DNA from: Laguncularia racemosa
Taxonomy: Eukaryota > Streptophyta > Magnoliopsida > Myrtales > Combretaceae
Reading direction: 5' to 3'
DNA: 64,000 nt
Assembly (NCBI GenBank): GCA_037954665.1
Contig: JBBMOL010000038.1
Location: 5,084,001 to 5,148,000, forward strand
Under the pieces are notes generated by a model. That model saw nothing but the letters and a program-made list of their open reading frames with translations, was not told the DNA's origin and searched no databases. Position numbers and translations under genes: made by a program. How positions within the stretch are numbered: position 1 is the stretch's first letter; every line of letters begins with the position of its first letter. Below, in pieces: positions 26,381-38,078 of this stretch.

Positions 26381-26455
26381 ATGAAGAAGAATGAAAGTTA
26401 TGATTTTTCAGTTTGGTTCGCAATTTTGGTGCACTTGGCAGGCATTTGGTTATAA
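26381..26455 (+). other. Upstream ORF in the TCX 5' leader
   Basis: A 24-codon ATG frame (MKKNESYDF...AGIWL) ends 205 bases before the main start codon. If the leader is transcribed from around 26.1 kb it would lie in the 5' UTR and could reduce translation. A very short second frame starts at about 26517. Confidence 0.4.
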
Positions 26456-26660
26456 AGACTTAAGCTTTAGCTGATTTGAGGAAAAAGGGAAGCTTTTGAA
26501 TTTGTGAATTTTAGATATGGTGTGGAGTGTTTGAACTTCGGAGGATTTTTTTTTTCTTTTTATGTAAGTTTGATTTGGATTTTTTTAAAAAAATAGGAAT
26601 AACTGAGTGGAAGTGGAAAAAGAAAGTGAATTAATTCGGCCTTTCGTGAATTTGAAATTG

Positions 26661-29600
26661 ATGGGAGACAAATTAAGTGCGAAGAATTGTCAGTTGGATA
26701 ATAAGGAAGGGATGACGGTATCTGCGGAATGTCCACCAAAGAAGCTAGCTAGGCAGTTGGATTTCAATGGAACTGCGACAGTTTCCTGTGAGCTTTCTCA
26801 GCCTCAGACAGTGGTGCAGACGATGCCACGCTTGGGGCCGGCACCTGTATCACAACAGCAGTCTCCACTTTCAGCAGCTAGAGCTGTGTAAGTCGATAAA
26901 TTGGTATCGTCTTGTAGTATTTCTGGTACTGATCGAGATTCTTATGATTCGGGCTCTGGCGTTCTTTGTGGTTTCGTTTTTTGCTTATTTAATGTATTTG
27001 TATCATTCAGTTTTATCATAGATTTAATTTTCGGAGATAGGATCTTCACTGCATTGGCATTAGTGGAGGAAATCAGGAAAAGGGGTCTTGCATATTACAG
27101 TTCTTCATCCAGCGAGGATGCGGATGTTTTTTAATCATTTGTTACTGTTGTATATTCTTTTTGATGAGGCTAATACCATCTGGATGCTTTGTTTTTTAAT
27201 TGGATAGCTATAGTGGTTAAACTATTTGGATTACATTCCAATAGATGCTATTGGAATTACAGAAGGTATTTATCTATTATTTTATATATTGATAATAATA
27301 TTATATCTTTCATAGACTTCATATTCAATTTGCAGTCTTTAAAGATACATGCATTACATTTTCAGATCACCTTAGATGTTCTCATGTGAAGCCATTATTA
27401 CTTATCGGCTCAATCCTCCCCATTGTTTATGCCCTTCTGTTGTAAATTAAGCTGCTATGAATAGTTTTCCTTGACAAAGATCATGATGAAAATGAAGCTG
27501 AGCATGATAAAATCTATATTACTGTTATGTGTTCTCATCTGGTTAAGAAAAAAAATTATCTACGGGCCTTGTCCCATTCCTTGAGGTCCAATTAAAGTTG
27601 TGAATGAATAAAATCTATTCATGAGGTATTTGGTTTAGCTCATTATTTACTTATTTGACTTGATAACAGTCAAGTCAAGTTTGAGTTACTCGAGTAATTT
27701 ATTGAGTTAAATTTGAGTTTTATTATGTTTACCTCGATTAACTCTTGGGCTCAGCTGAACTTGAATTGATTTTAAATGTTAGTAGAGTTTGGATACTAAT
27801 ATTATCTTGGTTGGAAGAAAAAGTATTTTTTAGGCAAGTTGAGTCTAAATGAGTTTAATATAGTTGAGCTTGAGATTGCTTAGTGCCGTTTCATGTTGAG
27901 CTTAAATGTTTGTCTAATTTGGATATTGTTAGTTATATAAATGTGAATATAATAGTGTAGAGATATATGCATAATATGTGTAAAATAATAAATTTATAAT
28001 GGTGAAGAGGAAACCACGAAGTTAATTTTCCCTCAAATTAACATGGTGGTGGAGCACAAATGAAGTTATAGTGGAAACCCTTATCAAGCCCCACTTAGTC
28101 GTTTCTTTCTTGTTGGAGTCTAACGTCAAGAACCTCAAGTATGAACAACTTTTCTAACAACCCTCTTCTTTGTTTTCTTTTGAGGATATGACCCTCTCCC
28201 CCTCTTGCTGTGACCTCCAACTTCTTCTTATGCTTGCATTAAGCTATGAAAGATGCCCTTGACAGTCGTGACCTTAAACTTCTTTTTTCTTTTTTCCCTT
28301 CCTGGTCTGTCAGCGCCACAAGATTTTGGCTGCATTCTTCATTGTTTTCCAGTTAATTGTTGAGGCCTCTGCTGGTTCCACCTTCAAGCTCCAAACGAAG
28401 CAAGTTCAAAGTACTCTCTCCAGCTATTTTGATGCTATCGTTAATGTCTTTTTTGGATTCTACCAATATGCCAATCACTTCTGTTAGCACACTTGTACCA
28501 TCTCTCTTGGGGTTCACTATTGAGAAGTTAAAATGGAAAGAGTTTTACTTTATGGCTGCAGCTATCAAAGTCTGATTCATGGGTTAGGGTCAACTGCATC
28601 ATCTTGCCAAGCAGATGGTAGTGATTCTTAAGACTGATAGGGCCTCTTGGTAGAAGATCGATGTGCAGCTTCTGGCACTTTTTTGGCAACAACCCCTTGT
28701 TTATGAGTATTTTCAAATGTTATGGACATGAACACAAGCTTGTGATCTCTATACTGGCAATATTTCTTGAGCTTATGAGGTCATTAGAAATCTCTTCCAG
28801 CTTCGTTAGTCTCATAGTGATGTGACCACACATATTGGTCAATTTCAAGTGTTGCAACATATTTCAAAGAAATCCTTCAAATCAATTTTGATGTTTGTGC
28901 CATGAAAGATTGCATTGACAAATTTTTTATCATTATGTTTTTTTATACTATGGGCTTGAGCTTGAGTATGTTAAGACTCAAATATTAGGGGGAACAACTA
29001 TTTCCTCACTATTTGATACTTGTTAGAGGATGTTGCACAACTACTAGATTTGTACCTTTTCAACTAATGGTTGATTAATGTTGCTCTAACTGTTTAATCT
29101 ACTTCTCCATTATGGGATAGAGGGGGAGGTGATAGTAGTCGAGGATGATGTGAGAAGTGGGTTTGGTGGAGGATGTTGATCAAGTCGTATCCAATGTAGT
29201 CACATGGTAGGGTTCCAAACTCAATGGTAGTAATTAAACATGGGGGTTGTGGGACTTTAACCAAAACCTCATTGCTTGTCGACGCATTGTTCTCTTCAAT
29301 AGTTCTTCAACTTTATTGAAGCCCAAATACTTAATCCTTAGGAATGGAAGGCGATATCAAAGCCCCTTTGGTTCATAACCCATTGGAATATAGTAGGGGA
29401 TACAATGCATCAATTGCTTTTAAAAGCTATAGTTACAAGGGATTTTCACAAGAGCAAATAGAAACTTTGCTTGTTTTCATTCCAGAGTCACCCTGAATTA
29501 TTTGTCAATGAAGGTTGGTAAGATGGAACATGCGGTGGAAACTTGTTATGCATTACATAGATACCCTTAGACATTCTTTGCGCATTGCAAATGTTGTGCA

Positions 29601-32600
29601 AACTCAAAAAGGAATTCTTGGTAGTCAGCCTTTAATGACAACCCACTATTAGTGTTTGAATAGAGTGATATTCATGTTTGCTTGAGTTATAGGCATCTCA
29701 CTCTCACAACGCAACAACCCGATTTTATGACTTTAGTAATTGGCATACATCTTCAGAATATTTAACATTTACGTTTACTCCTTGGATTTTTGACTCGTGC
29801 CCTTGAGTGTATGTTTGGTAACAATTCCTTTTTCTCCAACCTTATTGAACCTTCCTTTTCACCAATGTCACGCTTGCTAGTGGATCACTTTCATAAGTAG
29901 AAGGCATTGGTCATATTGCTCCCATTCCTTTATTGCTTTCATCCAATGGTTTCAATGTGCTTAAATTTCCATTTTCTTATCCATTTATAAGCGTACTAAA
30001 GATTTGAAATACTCCATAACATTTATCTCTGATTCTGTTTTTATCCTGCATATGCAGAGTGAAAGGGTGGTTGGTATAGGGCATGAGTCTTGCGAATATT
30101 GTGACTTCATTTAGATTGGCATTTTTGATGCAACCTTGCTCATATATTCATAGTCATTTGGGACATTCGCAATTGCATAGTCTTTAGAAAATGTTCCTTA
30201 GTCCCTCTTTGGTCTTAATAGTTTAGAGTGTCATTCTTGTCAACTGAGAAAGCAATGTAGGTTTTCTTTTTGAAGTTGAGTCAATAAATGTGCTTCTGCA
30301 CCTTTTGCTTTAGTTCATTTTGATGTTTGGTAGTCGTGTCACCTCCAAAATGGGATTTAAATGCTTTATAACCTTCATTAATGATTATTCCAAAACAGTC
30401 TTAAATTGTTTTCCATATTTACTTCTATTGTTGTTGAAATCAAAACACAATTTGGTATGCATGTTTAAGTATTAAGAAGTGATAGTGCTGACGAATGCCA
30501 TGCTTTGGACTTTCAGTCCTTTGTGGCTGGTCATGGTGTGTTCCATCAATCTTCTTGTTCACATACACCTCAACAAAATGGCCACAATATCTAATCTTTT
30601 TAAAGATCTGGGGGTAGAGGCCTCCTGTCATGTATTTTTATTTGTACCATACTCTTTGTGTAGTATTGCCATTGATACAAAGAGTATTAATTCCATCTAT
30701 CACCTAAGTCTTTGATGTCAATTGTTATTTATATGGTTATCTTTAATTTTGTAATAGACATAATGCTATTGAATGTGTGGCAACTTTGTTGTTCTGCTAA
30801 CCTGCCTTCTCATTTTGCAGAAAACCAGAATCTCCAAAGATCAAACCACAAGCTACTGCAGATGCGAAGGATGGCACACCAAAGAAACAAAAGCAGTGCA
30901 ACTGTAAACATTCACGGTGCTTGAAGCTGTGAGTATATTAACTGGTCTATTCATGTATTTGCTGATGGAATCTCTTTTCTTGAGTTCACTTCTTATTCTG
31001 CTTTAGTCATGTGTGATTGGGCAGATTTATCTGTAGATGCAATACTTTTATCATGAGCTAATGATGTGTATTATTTTCTTTTACTACAGTTGAGTGCTTT
31101 CATTTTTCATGCTAAAGGTAGAGGTTTAGCTTAGCAAAACAATCACTATTCAAACTGCTCACATACTAATGCAGAAAATACCAGCTTTCGCATTTAGAAG
31201 TCCTTTTTACAAATTAGATGATCATTGCTCAAAACCCATTCTTAAAGCAGAATCGAGCTTACATACCTTATCCTTTTCTTATTCTACATTCAGTACTTTT
31301 GTTTTGTGCCAAATGAGTGATCATATGATTTCATCTATAGAGTTGATTACTTTTAAGTTGAGAATCTTTTCTATGATTGGAACATGAGATACAATTATTC
31401 AAATTCAGATTTAGATTTGTGCAAAGCATTATGTACCTGTCATGTACATGCAATAAAACTAGGGTTTCAGTTGCAATTACCCAAAATTATATAAATATGA
31501 TTAATCTTAAATTTTTGGAATGAAAATGGAAATCAGGTGTTTCCATTTTAAGTGCTTTTTTGTTGATGAATCTTGTTATGGTATTGTTGATTTATATGGA
31601 CTTGTGTTTAAGGTAAAAAAAAAAAGAAGAAGCAAAATTAGTAGTTAAGGCATGTGGGTCTTTCAAAACATTCAAACAGAAAGAGATTTATGTAGATGGG
31701 AACCTGCTAGTTATAGGTTTATTTCTTTTGTCTTTTTTCTATTTTTTAGGGTATCTTTTTAGTATCTATTTAAAGTTTTAAACCATGTGTTTGTTAAGAA
31801 TAAAATACTACAAGAATGGAAATAACATATATATCTTTCTTACAAAATTAATACCTAATAACAAATTTAGATTTATTTATTATTTACTTTATTCATCTGT
31901 ACAAAAATATCAATTAAATTTTCTTTTCTAATATATAAAATATATTTTTTAAACCTTTTTGTTTAAACATACGTGAGTTTATACTTTTTAATTCTCACTC
32001 TGTAATTATCATCTTCATCATAATTATGAAATGGAAATAAATAAGATATAGCTACGATGGTATTTCAAATGCTAGACTTTGAACAAATATACAACAGTAG
32101 ATACAAACCATTTAAAAAAAAAAAAAATCCAAACAGGTCCTATATAAAAAAGCTTTGATTCCAATAAAGCTCATGGCATCTTGTTTTCTATCAAGTAAAA
32201 ATCAGAAGCTCGTAATTTCACCTAATGTTTTTGTTCACATTTGTATTCTGCACAACACTGCCCTAGGGAATTCATGTTTGAACCCTGAAATATCACCTTG
32301 GTTGGCTTTTGTTTATTGCAAATGTTGGGGTCCTTGCAGCTCAGCACATGATGGTTAGATATGAGGCTCTGCATTTGGAGTCATCACATCCCATTTTGTG
32401 TCTGTACTTCATGGGTAGTGTAAGATAGTGATGACTTTGATTTCTTCTTCTTCTTCTTTTTCTTTTTCTTTTTTTTTTTCTTTTTTCATTTTCTTTTTTT
32501 TTCCTTCCTTTTCCTTCTCTTTAATCACTTAAAGATGAAAAATTGCATGATGACTTGATTTCTTCTCTCCTTTATCTATCATTTTATGTACATGAATGAG

Positions 32601-35600
32601 AAATCAAACTTAGATTTTGGGAGGATATGATTTAGCTTTTCTGCTCTCGTCAAACTTCCTTAGGACACTTGTACCCACTAATAAATCTTCTAAAATCCCC
32701 AGCTTAAATTTTATTAACTTTTGTTGGCATATAGAAATGTTCACATCACATCATGAGGGGTATTTGGTGTAAAACTATATGATATTTCGAAGAAAGAGGG
32801 AAAGTAGATAGTATAGAAGCAGCAAAAACTTTTGTAGATACTTACCAAAAAAAATAAAAAATTGTAGATGACGATGTGGATTGAGTGTTATTGTTAGTAT
32901 TATAACCATTTGATTTAAAAGTTTAAGTTTATAGATACAGTGTAAACTATTATATTTATTATATAACACTCCCTCTTACTTATGGGTTGGGTTTTGACTA
33001 AGCTCCACAAGTGGATGATTTAATTAGATGGGAGTTAACTAACAATGCAGGGGTTTAGATGCAGGATCTCTTGTTCTGATATCATTTTATGACTAGTAGT
33101 ACAATTGTTTGATCTAAAAGTTTAAACGTATAGATATGGTGTGGACTATTATATTTAAAATAATAATAAACGGTGAGAAAAATTGTTAAGAAAATTTGTT
33201 GAAAATTTAAAATGAATCAACAATATTTTCTAGATTTTTTCATCAAAACAGTGTAGAGACAAATGGTCCAATCCTTATGAAACAAAAAATTCTTAACAAA
33301 TTTTTTCAACAACTTTCTCACGGGTAATCGTTTTTCTTATAGTCATTATATAACACTAAGAAACCTTAGTTGTGGTAAATTTTTCAGTTTATAGTTACCT
33401 TATTGCAGTGGCTGCTTCCATTAGAGCAATAGCATGCAGGCTGTCTTGAAATTTTGCACTGATCACAATAAACACTTGTGAGGCAATATGTGTTCCTATC
33501 ATGTCAGACTCAATGTATTTTTCCAAGCGCGTTCATGTTTCACATACTTCATAATTTTTTGAGAACATTTTACTACTACGATGCTTGTTCAACTTATCTG
33601 CTAGTGCAAATTAATGCCATGCCCTTATTATATTACATGTATCTCCTTTTCATGAAGAAGCTTGCGGCATATGCTCAATCAGGTATTGTGAATGCTTTGC
33701 AAATGGAATATACTGTGATGGATGCAATTGCTCCAACTGCCATAACAATGTTGAAAATGAGAGTTGTAGGCAAGCGTCTGTGGAGGCCACATTAGAACGT
33801 AATCCAAATGCCTTCAGACCAAAAATTGCAGGCAGTCCTCAAGGATTACAACATAGAAGAGTATGTCATTCTAGCAAAAGTTCTGCTTCCAGCGTAATGC
33901 TTTTTTCTGCTTATTTTTCCATGTTTTATGTCAATGTGTCATCACAAACATGTCCATTTCTTTTTTTGCAATTATTAGCACTTTTAGATTAATGCTGTTA
34001 ATCATTAAAATGTGGACTTATGCTTGTGAAAGACTTAGAATTGCATCCTTTTCAATAACCATGGAGAAATATGATACTGATTTACCATTTTGTAAACCCC
34101 TCCTTTTCAGCTTTTTCTTCCTTTTCTTTTTGCTAAATCTTTCTTTTCAGCTTTTACTAGGCAAAGATGTAATTACCCTCCAAGGAAGTTGCAAAATTAG
34201 TATTGAAGACACACTTCAGTTCTTCGATGACAATTTTAAGTGAATCTGTTTTTTTTCTCCTTGGGACAATGAGTGGCAATAGCTTGGTTTTACATATATT
34301 GCAGTTTCATGTAATGTATGTGGGTCCAAGGCCAAGCTTTACTCTTTAAAGGTTATAGCTGTTGGAGATGCTATCTATACACATAGACTTTGGGGAGGGA
34401 TTACATGCTCTGTAACAGAAATGTCTACATGTGATAGTTGATTGATTTTCTTGCAATTGTCGCTAAACTATGAAGTGATTGATAGGAGGACGTTGGAGAA
34501 GTTCCAATATTGGCAAAGCACAATAAAGGTTGCCATTGCAAGAAATCAAGCTGCCTCAAAAAATACTGTGAATGTTTTCAAGCCAACATTCTATGCTCTG
34601 ATAATTGCAAATGTGTGGATTGCAAGAACTTCGAAGGAAGTGAAGAGAGACAGGCTTTATTTCATGGAGATCATGCCAATAACTTGGTGTATATCCAGCA
34701 AGCAGCAAATGCTGCAATTTCTGGAGCTATTGGATCTTCTGGCTTTGCATCCACACCATTATCTAGAAAGAGAAGTTGTCAAGAACTTTTCTTTGGGTCA
34801 TCAGCCAGGGATCCATCACTTCACGGAATTCAGTTTCAACAGGTTGGTTTCCTGATTTTGTCAGTTCTTACATTGATTGCTTGGCCCTTTCTGTTTCCAA
34901 ACTGAGATGCATGCTTTCTTATCTTTATCTAGTCTATAATCTGCTCTTTAATGCAGTTATTGACTGGACACAGTTTGTAAGGTTGGTAAGGCCACCACTT
35001 AATCTTCATTATACTCAATCTCACTTCTCTGCCACTCTTGACACCAAGTAAATGGCTAAGTATCAACTTTCACATGTTAATGATAAAAAGAATAAGTTAT
35101 TATACATTTTTATACGTCTTAAATGTCAACTTAAAATCAAACTAAATTAGAAAAAAATCAAACCAATTGGGGTGAAGAAGAAACCCTGCATGAGAATGCC
35201 ATTACCTTCTGGTGGGTTGTTGCTTGGTGACTGAAAATCTGAACATGTGGGTAAATTTGAGTTGGCTGGCTAAGCTCGTGGGTGCAGCCACACTATCTCA
35301 TCCATGCCCTGCTGAGCGTCACAGTTGTTGGTTTTTTAACTAATTTTGCTAATTGAATCATATCTGGCATGTCAGTTACCTAGAGGAAATTTGATGGAAA
35401 ATTGATCTGTCGCATTGTTACATTGTAACACTTAAGGGTTACTTTAGTGAATATTACATACTTCCTTGTCCCAGTTAGATTCCTGTACACTTCAACTTAA
35501 CTGACTCCTTTGAGATCTATGCCTAACAGCCTAACCACAGGAGACCTCCAGAAGCCTCCTCAAACTTGTCCTCTTCTCTGGCAACTCATGCTGGTGCCTT

Positions 35601-38078
35601 GCCCACTTTAGGTTCAAAAATTGCATACAGGTATTGCTAGTTGACTGCATGTATCCAAACATCTCTATCTGTTAGTCTTCTGCTTTTTGACAAAACTGCA
35701 CTTTTCTTGGAGAAGATCTCTTTTAGCAGGCATTATTCAACCACAGGACATAAAGGAGCTTTGCTCTGCTTTAGTAGTAGCATCAAGAGAAGCGGCTAAG
35801 AAAATAGCAGGTATTTAATTTCTTTAGAGTGATTAAATTATATAATGCTGCATATATACTTAGTGGCTTATTGGTTCCTATAGTTGATATTATTATTAAT
35901 CAATCAGTTGATGGGTGTATGGGCATAAACAAATACATCATCCCCTCCTGATCTCTTTGATGTTACACCTAGAGCAGAGTTTATAGATGATGCTTTGGAT
36001 TGTATGCTAATCATCAAAATTATCAAAGATAAGTAGGAAGATCTTTTGTGCTTTAGTGCTGATGCCTTTGATGTACTGGTTCTGGAAAGTAGTTTCATCC
36101 CTATACATGTTGGTTGTTTGGCTAATAAATATTCTGAAGGAGTACATATCAAAATGCATGTTTCTGAGCTTGCTTATATATTAGAACAAATCCATGTCTA
36201 TTTGCTTCATTGCTATGGCAGGCTGACATGTTATATCTAAAAACTTCATTATTGGACACCTGTCCTGTTGGAGTACACTCTTGGGTGGCTGTTGTCCAAT
36301 TTCTTTGAACAATCTCTTAGGAAAGATTTTGTTTTTTTCTCCTGGAGAAAGGAAACAGTCTGTTGTATATCGGTTGCCAAACATTTGGAGGAGCAAAGCA
36401 GGAAGTTCATATATCCCAGGGTGAAATCATAGACTTGATGAATTGCCATCCATTGTTTTATTTCAAATTCTAGACTTGATAAAGAAGTGATATCTGACTG
36501 GAGGTCTTTTCAAGGACATTGGCCTCCAGGCACTATGTGATTGCCAAATCTGAGTGTCCTAACAATCTAATCTGACCTATGCTCATAAAATCACATTTAT
36601 TAACACACCAATATATCGTGTAATTCCACAACATGTCCATAAATCTTGGAGCCTGTGTCGTGTTTGGAATATTCGGTAGCATACTAGGCACCACGAGAAA
36701 CTAGCTATTGCCCTTACTTTTCTCTTTTTATTTCTTGCTCACTCCTCTGAACCCTGAGGTTGGTTAGCTCAACTGAGAAATGATAAATATTTCATATGTC
36801 CAGAAACAAAATGGAATTGGATAAGGATGCAATAAAGTTCCGTTCCCCTTTCCGTGTTGGTCATTTGGCTTACCTTTACCTCTGTTAGATATTTGAGAAG
36901 AGGATTATAAGCAATGAGCAAACTTAATTACCTGCAGTTTTTAGTTGGCTCATCTGCCATTCCACTTAATATGTTCAACTTATCTAATAGGCCATCTCTG
37001 GTCTGTAACGTGTGAGTGTGCGTGCATGTGTTTTCCTTTTTTTTCCCCTTTTACCTGTTTTAAGCTGTCAGACTTAAGTGCTCAAGTTAATGCCTGAGCA
37101 ATTTTCTGTCCTCTTGTTAGAACAAAAGAACGAAATGGAGAAGCGAGTCAATATAAAGACAGATGCAAAAGAGGCTGATGTTAGCGACAATGATGAGTCC
37201 TGTTGTGATGACAATGACTCCTGCAATGGACAGCCTATGTCTCCCGGAACATTAGCATTAATGTGCAATGAAGAAGATACCGTGCTCATGTCTGCTGATT
37301 CCCCACAGAGAGTGATGGATCACAATTGTAATTCATCTTTTCAGATTCCTAATCAACATGCGGAAAAGGCCTATGTAGAGCAGGAAAAACTTGTTCTAGC
37401 GACATTGCAAAACTATCTTAATAAGTTGATCACTGTAGGAGAACTAAGAGGTAACACATTTTCTATTCAGCTTTCAAGTCTGATATTCCCGCCTTGCCAA
37501 GTTAATTCATGTTTTTATGCTGTTACTATCTTTTTAAAACTGCATCTTCAACTGAGGATAAATACATATAAATACCTTATTGAAGAGGAAACCGCTTTGA
37601 TAGTTTTTTCAATTGGGATTTAGCTTTTGCAGTATGGGGTCACTTTATTTTGCTCATAGAAAAATCCATCCTGAGTATCTGGATCTAAGACATTTTTCCC
37701 TGTAAGATGATGAGATTTGAGATCTTAAAGTTTTGCTACTCTTTTATAGATGATTAGGATATGCTGATGAATAGATTTCTACATCTAACTTCATTTTGTT
37801 GGTTATTATAGGGTCCTGATAGTATTAGTTACTATGTCACAGGAACGAAGTGTTCGTCTCTAGCCCGGGCAGAATCAGGAGATCAAAGTGATCTGGTCGA
37901 CAGGGGCACTCGACAAGGCTGGATCGCTGCTGGAAGTCACCTGGGTGCCCGGGGCAACGGTGTTAGAAAAACTGTTTACTTACCAGCTAGGGCATCTCAG
38001 ACGGATATGGAAGCAGTTGCTGCTTCCAATGGCAATCTCATAAAAATTCAGTCCGTTTCTGAAAATGTGAAAACATAG
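26661..38078 (+). CDS. TCX5: CXC-domain (CPP/tesmin-TSO1-like) protein, TCX5/6 type
   Basis: Nuclear DNA-binding protein with two cysteine-rich CXC domains. Arabidopsis TCX5/6 bind promoter elements as DREAM-complex parts and repress cell-cycle and DNA-methylation genes. Eight exons join in phase: 26661-26887, 30821-30928, 33683-33860, 34486-34842, 35530-35630, 35716-35810, 37121-37450 and 37843-38078, giving 543 aa. Motifs are [11 protein letters not shown] (25-35), CXC1 with cysteines from 102 to 131, linker [10 protein letters not shown] (151-160), CXC2 from 187 to 217, then [15 protein letters not shown]. Further on come [16 protein letters not shown] (from 325), [10 protein letters not shown] and [12 protein letters not shown] chose ATG 26661 because the frame upstream opens only with GTG. 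Exon 5 is taken from 35530 because that acceptor alone keeps phase and gives plausible sequence. All introns are GT-AG. Intron 1 is 3.9 kb with a copia relic; intron 2 is 2.75 kb. The frame is intact. TCX5 versus TCX6 cannot be decided. Confidence 0.93.
28340..30590 (+). mobile_element. Decayed Ty1-copia element in TCX intron 1
   Basis: In shifting frames the sequence reads like copia gag (28.5-28.9 kb: MGQG-like start, [22 protein letters not shown]). At 30.2-30.6 kb it resembles GAG-pre-integrase and integrase: a region like [26 protein letters not shown](C/Y)F.TFI.DYSK, then [15 protein letters not shown]. Stops and frameshifts are frequent. No reverse transcriptase or RNase H follows, so the 3' half is missing. 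Same orientation as the host gene; it sits wholly inside the intron and leaves the splice sites at 26888 and 30820 untouched. Edges are approximate. Confidence 0.75.
32443..32518. repeat. Pyrimidine-rich TTC/TTTC tract in TCX intron 2
   Basis: A low-complexity run of T and C about 75 bp long, with TTC and TTTC units. Confidence 0.8.
32903..33156. repeat. Pair of diverged direct repeats in TCX intron 2
   Basis: Segments at about 32903-32957 and 33101-33156 share the order TTTGAT, TAAAAGTTTAA, TATAGATA and ACTATTATATTTA. The repeated copies about 200 bp apart suggest a small transposon relic of unknown type. Confidence 0.5.

Noticed and set aside
34776..35051. An open frame after TCX exon 4 that could be an extra exon (ending ...SATLDTK)
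   Set aside because: It does not keep phase with exon 4 or exon 5 and has no TCX family motif. Exon 4 joins exon 5 at 35530 in phase without it.
37078..37623. A 181-codon open frame read as a single-exon gene
   Set aside because: Only 37121-37450 is coding: it is TCX exon 7, with a clear acceptor before it and a GT donor after it. The rest is intron read-through.
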